From Diaporthe sp. PMI_573 (lineage: Eukaryota; Ascomycota; Sordariomycetes; Diaporthales; Diaporthaceae), in the NCBI GenBank assembly GCA_021399435.1, contig JAJTUP010000024.1:682001-746000 (forward strand): a stretch of 64,000 nt of DNA. Direction: 5' to 3'. Below are positions 51,838 through 63,295 of the stretch, piece by piece (position 1 is the first letter of the stretch; every line of letters starts with the position of its first letter). The position numbers were made by a program, and so were the translations under genes. The notes under the pieces were generated by a model. That model was not told the origin of the DNA. It was given only the letters and a program-made list of their open reading frames with translations, and ran no database searches.

Positions 51838-53248
51838 ATGCGGAGGATAGCAAGGATACAAAGGCCCTCTGCGGCTCTGGCCCAGTGCCTGCACGCACCG
51901 GCCTCATCACCCCAGCACACGGCTGCTTGCCGGGCAACAGCAGCGACAACAGCAGCAGCCAAGCGAACACGCGACTTCTCGACGACACCGCAGAGGCCAT
52001 TCCACAGCTCAGGGAGGCTAGCAGAAAAGCCGACCACCGAAGAAGAGAAAGCATCCAGGGCAGAGGAAGCAACACCCGCGACCGACGCCAAGCAGCTGAG
52101 GCGGCGAAAGCGACACCAAGCAGCCGAGCACCTCCTCGAGGCCTACGACCCGGACGCCGCCGACGCCGAGGTCCCGCAGGAGGTCGAGACGAGCTTCGTC
52201 CTCCCGCCCAAGGAGGTAGAAGTCGCCCAGCGCAAGGACGAGCTCGCGGCCGACGGCGTGAGGTACAAGCCTGCCGAGTCGGCGCGCGGGCTCGAGGTCG
52301 TGGGCGGGCTGCGGGGCTGGTTCGAGCGCGACGAGCACTGGGCCGCGACGAGGCGGTACGCCGGGTTCGCGCCCACTGTGCGCGTGGCCGACCCGGCCCT
52401 GCTGGAGCTCAATGTCCGAAGGGCGGTGGCCGAGGCGCTGGCGGTTGCCGCTGCGGCTGCGGCTGCGGGAAGAGGTGGCAAGGACAAGGCGCCGCTGCTG
52501 ACGGGGCTGTGGGAGCGCGGCGGGAGGGAGGACGCCGAGAGGGCGCTTGGACTGCGGCTTGAGGTCCGCGAGGACGGCGCCGTGGGCGTTGTCGCTGCCG
52601 AGGCTGAGGGGGTTGTCCGGGCGCTGCGGTGGGACCCTGAGGCGGCTGGGTCGTCGGTTGCGGCTGAAGGCGAGGAGGTTGGCAGGCAGCAGTTCTCGGC
52701 CGACGAGGCGAGGGAGATTGTGCAGTCGTGGGACCAGGGCTGGAAGAACATCTCGCTGCGCGACGCCCGGCTCAAGTTTGCTGTAAGTCCGCCTGGTTGA
52801 TAATCACGGGGGCACATTTTGTGTCGGGTGACATCGGTGCTTGTTGACTGATTGATTGATCGCTAATACTATTCCTCGCCCTTCTCTACAGGTAACAAAG
52901 CGCATCCTCCAGCTCACAGGCCACCCGATCCCCGACTCCAAGCTGCCGTCCATCCACACGGCCGGCAACCTCGTGGCGCTCCTGGTGAAGCCGGAGCCGC
53001 CGACCAAGGTGGCCGACGCCCTCGAGCAGCAGGGCGAGCTGGCCAGCCTGCCCAACGTGCGGGTGCACGCGACGCGGCGCACCCCTGTTCACAAGCACCA
53101 GGAGGTGGGCCGGTGGAAGGTGATCGTCGAGGAGCTCGAGAAGAGGAAGATGCCGGCTACGGGCGACGGGGGGATCGGAAAGTTCGTGGAGGACAAGTGG
53201 CTGAGGGGGCCGAGGCTGCCCAAGAGCGAGAGGAAGAAGAGGAGGTGA
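51838..53248 (+). CDS. Mitochondrial large ribosomal subunit protein mL50
   Basis: Two exons (51838-52782 and 52892-53248) around a 109-bp intron give 433 residues. The N-terminus is Arg/Ala/Ser-rich and almost free of acidic residues (MRRIARIQRPSAALAQC), as in mitochondrial import signals, with a likely cleavage near RTRDFSTTPQRPFHSSGR. The conserved part is C-terminal: DEAREIVQSWDQGWKNISL, then VTKRILQLTGHPIPDSKL, SIHTAGNLVALLVKP and VGRWKVIVEELEKR. This corresponds to the mL50 (39S L50) family, whose members sit at the central protuberance side of the mitoribosome. The middle region holds Ala-rich low-complexity sequence. Assignment rests on remembered family text. Confidence 0.75.
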
Positions 53249-53854
53249 TCGAGACAAGGGGCGCCTATGATGGATATTGGTATATGGGCGTTGAATGCGG
53301 TGCGCATTTGCCAAAGTGTTGGGCAGAGGGTTGTAAAACACAATGTAAATGGAATTGCCACGGCGGCTGGCAACATGTAAACTTGTTCCAGCCCTGTCTA
53401 CATTCACCTTATCGGCGTGGGTGACTGCGACATACATGAGCTGACCGTGAGCTGACCGTGAGCTGTAGAGGGTGCGGGTGTACATTCACCGCGATGTCTG
53501 TGTAGCCTCGGAATTTCTGACGACGTCCTGAGGTGGGAAACGAGGTCATGAAACTAGAGCCTAGGTATAGCTCGCAGCCCGGATGTCGGGATGGATCTCG
53601 CATCAACGGCATAATGTTGACAAAAAATACAACGAGCTTAGTAACGGAAGAATTCCCAATCACACGAATGTAAATGACAGTCACGAAGTGCGCAAGACTC
53701 TTAGTCAACATGGGTTTATGAATGATTGATTGTCAAGTAATTCAGCGAGTATCTATACATTCTTGGTCGCAATGCAGAGCCGCGTTCCAATCTGACCCAA
53801 TTATTCCTTCGCCAATCTGATTGCCATGCAGGTCGAAGATGAGGTGTTGTTGAT
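53249..53854. other. Intergenic, no gene seen
   Basis: Convergent 3' flanks of mL50 and the metallothionein gene. A 12-bp phrase GAGCTGACCGTG is repeated in tandem at about 53439-53463. No coding likeness. Confidence 0.5.
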
Positions 53855-53996
53855 TTACTTGCAGGAGCCTGATGAAATCTATTAGCCATGTGTCTTCCGG
53901 GACCGACGACGGCAACGAGTATGTATGTGGTTACTCACAGTTCTCACCGCAGTTGCAGGAAGTGCCAGCGGCACCGGAGCATTGGCAGCCAGACAT
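53855..53996 (-). CDS. Metallothionein, 23 residues, intron-split
   Basis: Exon 1 (53996-53939) encodes MSGCQCSGAAGTSCNCGEN plus one base. A 70-bp GT-AG intron (53938-53869) follows. Exon 2 (53868-53855) finishes with C-S-C-K and TAA. The product has six Cys at 4, 6, 14, 16, 20 and 22, all in C-x-C pairs, with Gly/Ser between them and no aromatic residues. This is the layout of short fungal copper metallothioneins, in which Cys thiolates bind Cu(I) or other soft metals in the cytosol. It matches the first six Cys of the well-known seven-Cys fungal form, with the last Cys missing. The donor GTGAGT and the phase-1 join fix the reading. Without the intron the frame would stop at once at GAG-TAA. 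The upstream side has a TATA box. Confidence 0.82.
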
Positions 53997-54030
53997 GATG
54001 ATTGTTTGGTGTTGGTTTGTTTGGTGAAGA

Positions 54031-54048
54031 TGTGTGTGTGTGTGTGTG
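54031..54048. repeat. (TG)9 microsatellite in the metallothionein 5' leader
   Basis: Perfect dinucleotide run of 18 bp about 35 bp upstream of the metallothionein ATG ((CA)9 in the transcript sense). Confidence 0.85.
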
Positions 54049-54112
54049 CTTTATGGTTGTTGATGGATGTCAGATTCAATTGTGAGGGGTGGGATGAGGG
54101 AGAGTAAGTGGT

Positions 54113-54120
54113 CTTATATA
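54113..54120 (-). promoter_or_regulatory. TATA box of the metallothionein gene
   Basis: TATATAAG on the minus strand, about 115 bp upstream of the metallothionein ATG, a suitable distance for a short leader. Assigned by consensus and position only. Confidence 0.5.
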
Positions 54121-56407
54121 TCCGAGGCTGCGTCAATTGTGCGGGATTCCAGAAGCAGGGGCCTGTCTGCCTGCAGAGGAGGGGTCACCCACCTGGGTCC
54201 TAATCCCTGTCACAATGATGCAGATTCGCAAGCGTCAGCCCGGCAGCCCCACCAAATACACCAGCAGTACAGACGTACACGCCCACGACGCCGCAAGTAT
54301 TCTTTGCATCTCTTCTCATGCGACCCACCATCTTCGATCTGGACGCCCTCTGGGCCAATAAGAATCACCATCCGAGCCGACTGGCAGGATCACCGCCCAG
54401 GGTCCATGCTCGCCCAGCCGCTGCCAGGCCCTCGAGCTCGATCCTCGAGGCCTCTCGGCTCTCGACTCCCGCGGCGATGCTTTTGCCCCCCGACGCCTCT
54501 TTTCGTCTCTGCCAGGCCGGCCAGGCCGCCCAGCCTGCCTGCTAGGCTCGGCGCCGGCAAGGGTCCAGATGATGCTCAGCGTCAAAGCAGAAAGTCACTA
54601 TCGCGTACCGTGGCTTGCCTGCGGTGCGATATTTGTGCTTGATCCTGAGCCAGTCCGCTTTGAGGCTGCGCCGGGTCTATGCATAGCATTCATTCCTACC
54701 GAGTGTGCAATGCTACAAAGGACAAATCCTGCGTCCGTCCGACCATCACATGGGCCTAGACGTCATTCGGCCACACACACGCACCCGGTGCGTGGTTTGT
54801 GCGGGATTGCCCCCCTTCCCCCAGTGCCCCCCTCTCGAATCCAGCAGTGTCAAACCACGAACATGTGTAGTGTATCTAGGACGGACCACAAGCCACCAAA
54901 GCTGCCGAAACGTCACCGTTAGTGGCGTGGGGTCCTTACGTCCCCCTCGATCCCCATCTCCCTGTTCTGATGCCCGCTTTCGGCGGGATGGACAGATGAC
55001 TGGACGCATCGGTCACTTCCCAAAGCACCGGGCTGTTTCAACTGGGAACCAGCTTACACGCTGGTCGTATTGTGGTTATCCCACGCTGGTTTTACGTTAT
55101 CCGACTGTTTCGTTATCGCGGCCGTTAGACTTAGACGTCCCCAATAGGTCGGAACACCAGGTGCCTCACTGACTCGGGGTGGTCAGCAGAAGGGACAGAG
55201 GCAGCAGGTGTGTCTGCTCTGGCCGGCTGCCCCCGGCCAAGCAGCTCTGCTTTTGCCTTCGCCGCCCACATGAGTTCTTGTCCGACCGACCAACCGAGAA
55301 GCACCATGCGGGCGGGCAAAGGCATGGCTTTCTCCGTGGATCGAGGGCCACTCCGCGGGTAGCATCGTATCACTAGCATATCTGGATCGTCTTATCGGGG
55401 CATCTATGCAGTACTCACTGTACATACCTCGTCCAGGCCACTTGGGTTGGCCCGGGACAGTGCTATACGAGAATGCATCAGACCCCTTTCGCATTTGGAA
55501 CGTTGCGGCAATAGGCCAACGGGATATACCGTACGGATGCAGACAGTCTCCAACCGTGGCACCCGTTGACCGTGGACCGCGGACGGTGGCAGTGATGAGC
55601 GGGACAATACCTCGTCCTTCCTATGTGCTCGTCCAACGCCAATAACATGCTATGTGCAGTGCGTGCTGTAAGTGTGTTACTCGTATGGGCCGTTAGGCCG
55701 AGCGACAGCGACAGCCGAGCAACCCCACGCCTATCCCTTCTAAGTCGCCATTTTCACCAAATAGAAACCTGCTCTCTGGACGTCCTCAACATATGCCCCA
55801 GGATCTCCGTAACCTTCTTAAGTGGGGCCTTTGGTCAAGTGCTCGCGATATGCAGACTGGCAGATCACCCACGAATTGAGGCTATGAAGGACGATAGGTC
55901 AAGTCTTGTCTCACCAAGCTACTCATATGTGGACAGCCATGTAACACCTTTCAGCGGGGTGTCGAGCTTATGGAACAGTCCTTGCGAGTGGCGAATCTGC
56001 GATTGTCGTCACCCGCATGATCTCGAAAGAATTGGGATTGCCAGGACTACGGGCTTTTTGCGGGAGTCGGTCAAGTTTCCAGAACGATGCCACCAAGCTC
56101 GATGCGACGTCGCCTCGCAGCCCACTATCTCTGTGATCGTCAACGAAAATCTACCATAGGATCGCCTCACACATGGTCTCCGGCACATGGCAGATTCCAC
56201 AGCTGTGGGATGGCTAAGATAGTACCTCTTATTTGCTGGCCAAGCCTGGTTAGCCGCCCATACACAACCTGCACACCACCCAAACGATGGCTGTCATCTG
56301 AGAGCTAACGACTTTCAATATCCCTCCAACGCCTTGTCACACAGCGGCACAGCGGCACAGCAAGCCCTTGCAACGTGGACGTAACCTTTGGCCATCGAAA
56401 CATTCCC
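54121..56407. other. Long intergenic stretch without a supported gene
   Basis: Upstream of the divergently placed metallothionein and acetyltransferase genes. Frames at 54067-54642, 54705-55172 and 55623-56159 are open but overlap frames on the other strand, lack domains and have irregular residue use. I treat them as chance frames in GC-rich DNA. Confidence 0.45.
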
Positions 56408-57082
56408 ATGCACAAATGCGGGCACCACCAGACGGAGCATGGCATGACTTCGAAGACGATCCCCCGCTCGGAAGCCGAACACGGCAAAACCCCCACGTGT
56501 GACGAGACGGGCACAACCAGGCTCAGACACGCCATCTCGCGCCTCTCAGGCCCAGAGGACGTCGAGGCCCACCTGCCGTCCCTCCGGACCCTGCTGCAGT
56601 CATGCGTTGACACCGACCCGTCGATATCCTCCATCGGCTTCCTCGCCCCGCTGTCAGACGCGGACGCGGACCGGTACTGGCGGTCCCTGGCCACCAGCAG
56701 CCTGGGCAGCACGTGCTACCTGTTCATCCTGCTGGACAAGCCGACCAGCAAGGACGACAGCGGCACCGGGGAGGTCGCGGCCACGGCGCAGCTCTTCACC
56801 ATCCCCAAGGCAACGCATGCCCACCGCGGCGAGGTGGCGAAGCTGCTGGTGCGGCCGTCGTGCCGGCGCTCCGGCCTGGGGAGGGTCTTGATGGCGCATG
56901 TCGAGTGCTTCGCGCGGGACGTGCTGGGACTGAAGGTGCTCACCCTCGACACTGAGACGGACACGCCCGCGCGCGCCTTCTACGGCCGCATCGGCTGGGC
57001 TGAATGGGGAACCTGCCCGGACTATGCGATGTTTGCGGACGGGCGGCTGGGGAGTGCCACGTTCTTTGTGAAGTCGATATAG
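56408..57082 (+). CDS. GNAT-family N-acetyltransferase
   Basis: Single exon, 224 codons from the ATG at 56408. A second in-frame ATG at 56444 (MTSKTIPRSE) is an equally plausible start. The domain runs from about residue 30. The acetyl-CoA-binding motif A is VAKLLVRPSCRRSGLGRVLM with the R-x-x-G-x-G loop. Then comes LTLDTETDTPARAFYGRIGW, the conserved C-terminal strand-helix with A-x-x-F-Y-x-x-x-G-W, and TCPDYAMFADG at the end. Such enzymes transfer an acetyl group to a small amine or peptide. The substrate is not predictable. Its 3' end is 86 bp from that of the convergent gene on the minus strand. Confidence 0.85.
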   Translation: MHKCGHHQTEHGMTSKTIPRSEAEHGKTPTCDETGTTRLRHAISRLSGPEDVEAHLPSLRTLLQSCVDTDPSISSIGFLAPLSDADADRYWRSLATSSLGSTCYLFILLDKPTSKDDSGTGEVAATAQLFTIPKATHAHRGEVAKLLVRPSCRRSGLGRVLMAHVECFARDVLGLKVLTLDTETDTPARAFYGRIGWAEWGTCPDYAMFADGRLGSATFFVKSI

Positions 57083-57168
57083 TGCCTGCCTGTGGATCGA
57101 CTGGCTGGCCGGCCGGTTGTGCTGCCTGCCTCGCTGCTGGCAAAGCCCATTCCTTTTCCTCGGGTACA

Positions 57169-58230
57169 CTACAGCATCAAGACCCTCGTCTCCCTGATAC
57201 ACACGTCCACCGCGAACGCCAGCCCGGCCAGCTCAACCCTCTGCGCACCAGCGTCCTCCCTCGGGAACCCCTGCGATCCCGCAGGCCACCGCCCCAGCGT
57301 CGGGCTCTCGAGCATCTGCGCCTCCGCCGCCGCCGCCCCTCCGGCAGACTCCAGCCGTGCCTCGATATCCGCCATCCGCCGCATCGTCTCGGCCTTGAGC
57401 GCCGCGGCCCTACCCTTCTTCAGCTCGGCGAGGCGGGCCGGGCTGTTGTTGTTGTCGATGCTGCTGCTGATGATGCCGTAGTGGTTATTATTGCTGCCAC
57501 CACCACCACCACCACCACCACCACCAGAGGAGAAGAACCCTTCCATCTCGAACCGCACCCGCGGCCGGAGGTGCGCCTTCACCTTAGGAACCCACCGCAC
57601 GCACCGGTCCACCAGCCCGTGCCCGCAGTACTCCTCGTCCACGCAGTCCCACGTACCCCCGCCCACCGCGCACGTGTGCCGCACGCCGCCATCCCTGTCG
57701 TGCTGTGCCCGGAGCTCTTGGTCTTTGGTGTGGAGTGCCCTCCCCAGCCGCGCTCGGAAGTTGTTGAATCGGGCCTCCGGGCCCTGCGCTTCGGCATGGT
57801 CAAGTTTCTCGCGTTGTGGGCTTTCCGCGTCCGCGTCCTCGTCTTCGTTGGATGGAGACGTGGGGAGTCGTCGAGTCTCATGCGCCTTGGTCTTGTGGCC
57901 GTTTCCCTTGCTGTCTGGTGCCTGTGGGATCGCTGATGGGGGACACAAGAGCGAATTCACCTCGTCTTCACGTAGGACATAATCGCCCGGCTCGAACGTC
58001 CCCTTCGCCGCCCGGGACGGCTGCCGCCGCCTCCCCACGGCCGCGGCCTCGCGGCTCCGCTGTGTGAGCTGCCGGCCTGCTTCCTCCTTGTACCACTGCT
58101 CTGCCCTCCTCGTGAAGCTCGACAGGCAGTAGACCTCTCGCCTGCGGAGCGGCGGCGAGGGGGCTGATTTTGACGTTGTCGCGCAGAACTTGAGGATCCT
58201 GTCCAGGTCTGGTTTCTTGGGCAGCGTCAT
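57169..58230 (-). CDS. Uncharacterised protein with poly-Gly tract
   Basis: The open frame extends from 58473. I chose the ATG at 58230 (MTLPKKPDLDRILKFCATTS) because sequence upstream of it reads like leader, with Ser/Lys/Gln repeats. This gives 353 residues. The N-terminal third is basic (REVYCLSSFTRRAEQWYKEE). A Cys/His/Trp segment follows (HTCAVGGGTWDCVDEEYCGH, DRCVRWVPKV), then a run of ten Gly encoded by CCA-type repeats at 57497-57526, then a helical Ala/Glu/Arg-rich segment (ARLAELKKGRAAALKAETM). No known domain was recognised. The Cys/Trp segment could bind a metal. The start is uncertain, and an intron cannot be excluded. Confidence 0.5.
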   Translation of the reverse strand: MTLPKKPDLDRILKFCATTSKSAPSPPLRRREVYCLSSFTRRAEQWYKEEAGRQLTQRSREAAAVGRRRQPSRAAKGTFEPGDYVLREDEVNSLLCPPSAIPQAPDSKGNGHKTKAHETRRLPTSPSNEDEDADAESPQREKLDHAEAQGPEARFNNFRARLGRALHTKDQELRAQHDRDGGVRHTCAVGGGTWDCVDEEYCGHGLVDRCVRWVPKVKAHLRPRVRFEMEGFFSSGGGGGGGGGGSNNNHYGIISSSIDNNNSPARLAELKKGRAAALKAETMRRMADIEARLESAGGAAAAEAQMLESPTLGRWPAGSQGFPREDAGAQRVELAGLAFAVDVCIRETRVLML

Positions 58231-58788
58231 CGGGCTTGACTTGTTGTCATTCTTGCTCTGTTTCTCCTTGCTGCTTGCTGCTTGCTGCTTGATCTTCACC
58301 TTCTTCCTCGGCCCGTGAAATATTGAGATGCTAATATGGATGTCCCTGCAAAATCGGACGAGTCCGGCGCGTCGGTATAAACATGTATGCTCCCCCCCTT
58401 TGTTGGGATGCCGTGACCAGGTGCCGAATCTGGGATGGTGTTGGGGGAGTATCGACAACACCGTCAAAGACATTGCGGTTGGTAGTTCCTTTCAGCATTT
58501 GCGTTTTTGGAACGTATTTGAGAACCCAGTGGGTTGCAGCTGCCGGGGCTGGACCTTCCTGGGATCTGGAGAGCATTGGAAGTTTGTTAACCTCCCGCTT
58601 GAGAAAATAAGCAGGTGTGAGTCTGAGATCACACGTATTTGCTAGATATCCTTTGACATGGAAGCAACAATCAAGGGGCTAATCTGAGCGTGTTTGTCGT
58701 AGATTCATGCAGCCGGGCAGATTAATATGAAATATGAGTAAACTATAGTCTAGACAGAAATGCACAATTCAAAACAACAAGTTCTACC
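58231..58788. other. Intergenic, no gene seen
   Basis: Leader side of the uncharacterised gene and 3' side of the flavin monooxygenase gene (both on the minus strand). Overlapping small frames without likeness. Confidence 0.5.
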
Positions 58789-60501
58789 CTATTTGCGAAC
58801 GCCCGGGTTACCCGCTAGTATCTCCTTCTCCTGCTCCTCAGTGATGGGCAAAACCGTCTTGATAACCTCATTTGCATGCAAGATCGCCTCCGTGGCCCCG
58901 TCCCACGTCTTCCTCTTCCCCGTCTCGAAATACTTGTACATGTGCGCCGTCTCGACGCCGTCGTTCATAAGGTTGTACATCTTGCGGTCCTTCCACCAGA
59001 ACTTCCACCCCTTCCAGCTGAAGGGGTTCAGGTTCTCCATGCCCGTCCCCGCGGCGCGGTGCAGCCACCCTTGGAACTCCCACTGCTTGACCATGCTCGT
59101 GTCGGCGCTGTTGTCCTTCGCCCACCGCGAGGCGACCCACTCCTGGTTCCTGTCTATCCAGGCGTTCATCTCGGATTGGGACGGGAGGGGGTCGACGCCG
59201 CGGAAGACGTTTGATATCGCCATGGAGGTCACGTCGGCGAAGGAGAAGCCGTTGGACTTGCCGAAGGCCGAGTAGCACAGGAACACGCACGAGTCTGCGT
59301 ACTTGGGCGGGAAGAGGTTCATCCACATCCTGTAGATGGGGTCCCCGGCGAACCCGTGGCCCTTTGGGGTGCTGGTCTCCATGAAGGAGTCCCCGATCGT
59401 CCAGTCCGCCCTGTAGCCCGTGCAGAGAAGCACGGCGTCGATGTCATCCAGCACCGTGCCGTCCAGCAGCTCGACCTTCTTCGGCCCCAGGAACCGCTTC
59501 AGCCCGTGCACGGACTGCAGGCTGCCGTCCTCGAGGAACGGCATGATGTTCTCGAAGCTCCCCGGGAGCCTGAGCAGGATGCTGGGGATGGGCAGGAGCC
59601 TCCACTCGGGCTTGAGGTTCGGGAACATGATCTTTGCGAACCAGGTGAGGAAGGCGTCGGCGAGGAACTTTGCCACCCCGGGAAAATACCGCTGCAGGAA
59701 GTGGGACATTTGCCGGCGCCGCCAGGTGACCTGCGTGTCGTTGGGCACGCCCTTGCGAAATCGCCGGAAGGGCAGGGCACCGCGACGGTGGGACAGGTAG
59801 ACCGGATGGGCGGCGTGGGGCATCAGGTCCGGGGCGATGTCCCCCGTGGTCGAGGAGAGGCCCAGCACGAGGACGCGCTTGCCCTTGAAGGGCTCCGGGC
59901 TGCGGTACTGCTGTGAGTGCATGATGACCCCCTCGAACTGGTCCTGGCCCTCGAAGGTGGGCACGACAGGCCTGGTCTGGTAGCCGTGGCAGAAGACGAC
60001 CTTGTCGAACTCGAGCGTCCTGGTTCCCTCGGCGGCCGTCTCGACCTCGAGCGCCCACTTGGTGTCGTCCGCGTTGCGCGACGCCCCGCGGACCGTCGCG
60101 TTCAGGTTCCAGTCCTTGAGGGTGTCAAAGTGCCGGGCGTAGCCCTCCATGAAGTCCTGGAAGTGCTCCGTCTTCATGTAGATCGGGTACTTGTCCGGCA
60201 TGGGGAAGTCGCTGAAGCCGCACGTGAACTTGCTGATGTTGGCCATGGTCCGCGGCAGCGCGGTGGTGTAGGACGTGTTGTCCGAGTAGGCCCACAGCCC
60301 GCCGACCCTGTCCCGCCTCTCGAAGCCTGAGACAGCGAAGCCATCGTCGCGGAGCTGCTTGAGCATGGAAAGCCCAGAAGGGCCTGCGACGGCGTGTCAG
60401 CGTGTTGTGTCCTTGCGTACAGCCTTCCATCCCGACGAGAGCTACGTTCACGCTGTTGAGCGCTTACCTGCACCGATCACAGCCACGGTCTGTTTCCCCA
60501 T
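58789..60501 (-). CDS. Flavin-containing monooxygenase
   Basis: Exon 1 (60501-60468) and exon 2 (60383-58789), with an 84-bp intron, give 542 residues. The intron falls inside the FAD-binding motif, and joining restores VAVIGAGPSGLSML with G-x-G-x-x-G at residues 10-15. The family fingerprint F-x-G-x-x-x-H-S-x-x-Y is present as FEGVIMHSQQY. The later NADPH-binding motif reads VLVLGLSSTTGDIAP, lacking the middle Gly and the Asn-Ser of the usual G-x-G-N-S-G. The motif VLLCTGYRAD fits the conserved A/C-T-G-Y near the C-terminal third. The enzyme likely oxidises a soft nucleophile (N or S) or a ketone using FAD, NADPH and O2. The substrate is unknown and no pathway partners are adjacent. Confidence 0.88.
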
Positions 60502-63295
60502 TGTTCTTGCAACCGAGCCCATAATCTGCTGCTCCAACTTGCCTTGTGTAACACAGAATAATCAACTACATTGCATACAGGCAAACATGAAATGGCGCCC
60601 AGCTTTTGCATGAGACGCCAAAAGATGGTAAGCACTAAAGGAGGGCTTGATCATGAGTAGGATCCGAGATCTGGAGACGCTGGAGTGGGTTGATTGTTAG
60701 CGCCAACGGTGCTGTTGGTTTGAGGATCGACGTGGCGCAGACTAATTCCTTGGTCAAGCAAGGGTCTGGAGCTGAGCGGACTCGGCAATCTTCCTTGTCC
60801 GACACATATTTTGCGACGACACACGAATGAGGATGGTGATGGTTGAGATAATGAGTTGTTCGTTTTGAATTAATAATTGAATTATTTCGCTTGCTTGAAA
60901 GTCAAATGTAGCATGTGGATGTTTCCTTCTAGTTATGGTGTCGAGTATAAATCCTGCCCTTATTTGTCCTTGAATAGCAGTATCAATTGAAGGAACTTAC
61001 CCATGGTCATTGGTGGCCAATCCAGCTTGGTTGAGACGTCTTGTGTCTTTTCTGACAATACGCACCTTCAGCCCTCTTCTTAAAAAGTGTACTAATGTCT
61101 TACCTGTATATGCAAGGATCTAATAGTCCCAAAATAGTCAACCCTGGGGAAACCTTGTGGTAGAGTACTCATATACAGCCTCAGTGTTTCCATGGGACCT
61201 GTATTGGATCGCATGGCAGGAAGGAAGCTGCGGAAGTGTAAAGTCTCCTGGCACGTAGGACCTCGTCAAGTCGTCTCTTCAAGCTCTCCATCGCCAAGAT
61301 CGGCTTTCACTCAAGCACTGTCAGCCTTTCGATGACTGAATTCATCATCTCAATGACATCCCCCCCCCCAACCCCAGAAAACGAATGAACGAGGGGAAAG
61401 TCCATGGACAGGGGCTGAAGGGGATGGATCGCGTCCCGGAGTGATCCTCAGCCAAGCAACCAGTGAATGTGCCGAGCACATTAGTGAGCATCGAATCGCA
61501 TCTCGCACTTTAGTTAATGTCGCTCGTCTGCTACCATCAATTCAAACTTCGTGTCCATGAGCTGGACGCCTGGAGTTTCACACCGAAGATCGTCAGATAG
61601 ATTACTGCTGGTTGGAGCGCCTACCTAGGTATGGCGCAACGCGATGGGCAGCTGAGATTCGGCTACACACGGTTTGACGGGATTTTTATAGGCATTGTGG
61701 GATCGTGGATGGGAAACAAAAGAGGCGCACCAGTAATTTCCAAGTTCAAACAAGCTTTATAGTCAGTGGATGTCTCCAGTGTTTTAGCACCTGGGCAACA
61801 ATTATTCGGACTTGGCCAATCGCCAAGGCCAAGGCCAAGAATTTAGCTCAAGATCGATATTTCGACGTCGAAAACAACAGAGAATATACGATGCACATTG
61901 ACTCAGGAGCTGCATCTACTCCGATATGAGTAGCAATGGTACCAGCTTAGTGTTGTTTGGGAAGTTGGAGACGGCTCTGTAATGAAAACTATGAGATGTT
62001 ATGATGAGCCTGCGCTTGATCGCCCTCGCTACATTTGTGGCCGACAGGGGATTGGATCCAGAGCGGGTATAAGCGCACGTCGGGGAAAGCTGAGCCTACG
62101 TGACCCAAGGGAAGCCCACTCGAGTCAGCTCGAACACTTTAATGCGGCGGGTAAACGAGACTATCTATTACACTGCTGTGAGTCTTGGGGAAGAAATGGC
62201 TGCGGGGAACAGTGCGAACTCGGTCAAAGATCCTTGACAAACAAATATTCACCTCGGTGGGACTTCGTTTCTCCCGCGAAATTCTGAAACTTATCGTGTC
62301 ATTGTCTCAGGAACCTTTCAAAGATATACGTATGATATTTTGATATTTAGACCATAATTAAGACTATCAGGGCTTCTTTATCCTTTTCTGTCAACACGAG
62401 TTCGCCATGTTCGGCAACCAGGCTGTGGGTTTCAACGGAATGTGATGGAGCCCGCCGGACATTAACTCTACAGCAACATTCATGCGTCCCACATCGAGAC
62501 AGTAAACCATACCGAATCATAATAGATGACTCATCATTGAGTTCACTCGAACAGTAAGATGTAGTTCATCCCGTTTATTCGATCGGCTAGAAGCGCGACG
62601 GAAACTAACATGACCTATGGGTTGCAGGCCGACACTTCGGCCGAATGATCTGCGAACAGCTTCCTAAACTCAGCCGGGCCCCTGCCGTAGTTTCCTGAAT
62701 ACTTAGAGCCGCACCTCTTAAGGCCAGGGGCCTGCGTGGCTATGCGCGACGCGTGTGCTATGCCATGCTCTCGATCCAGGGGAATGGCCCTCAAGCGCTC
62801 CCCACCCTGCAATATTTGGAGACTCCCGCTTATACGGAACATCTATCCCGCGCTGAATAGCCCCGAGAAGTAACTTTACGACTGTCACGAGGCCTATCCG
62901 TGTAACGCTAGAGAGTGGCAGTCACCATGTACACAGCCCGTGGGGCCTTGCGACGTAGCATCCGCAGACAAGCTTCTGTCGGCATTGGCGGAAATTTCGA
63001 CTAATTTAGCATATCCCATGCCACCATTGACCTGGAATCGGACGTGGGGCCTCTTTTGGGTTTGGGGAACCCCCGTGAATAGTATCATGTCGTCGCGACA
63101 ACGGTCGACCCCATGGGGAAACGAAAAAATGATAACTGAGCAGGCCTTACACATGGCGCGGTTTAAAAGCCCACAATCTTGCTGTTATTCGCTGATGGCA
63201 CTCGGGAGGTCTTCACCCATGAGTTGAACACGCTCGTGGACAAGCCCATCACACCGTTGCCCTTCGTTCTCTCTGCCAAAAGCGAATCAGACAAG
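60502..63295. other. Long intergenic stretch, no gene seen
   Basis: Holds the promoters of the divergent flavin monooxygenase (minus) and GH54 (plus) genes. Small frames at 61705-61929, 61982-62287 and 62894-63154 have no likeness. Carbon-catabolite or xylanolytic regulator sites may be present upstream of the GH54 gene, but I did not verify any. Confidence 0.45.

Noticed and set aside
51618..52562. 314-codon plus-strand open frame overlapping mL50
   Set aside because: Arg/Gly/Ala-rich shadow in another frame of the GC-rich mL50 exon. The real frame has the conserved family blocks.
54067..54642. 191-codon plus-strand open frame
   Set aside because: Overlaps the metallothionein promoter, has no domain, and other frames are equally open in this GC-rich DNA.
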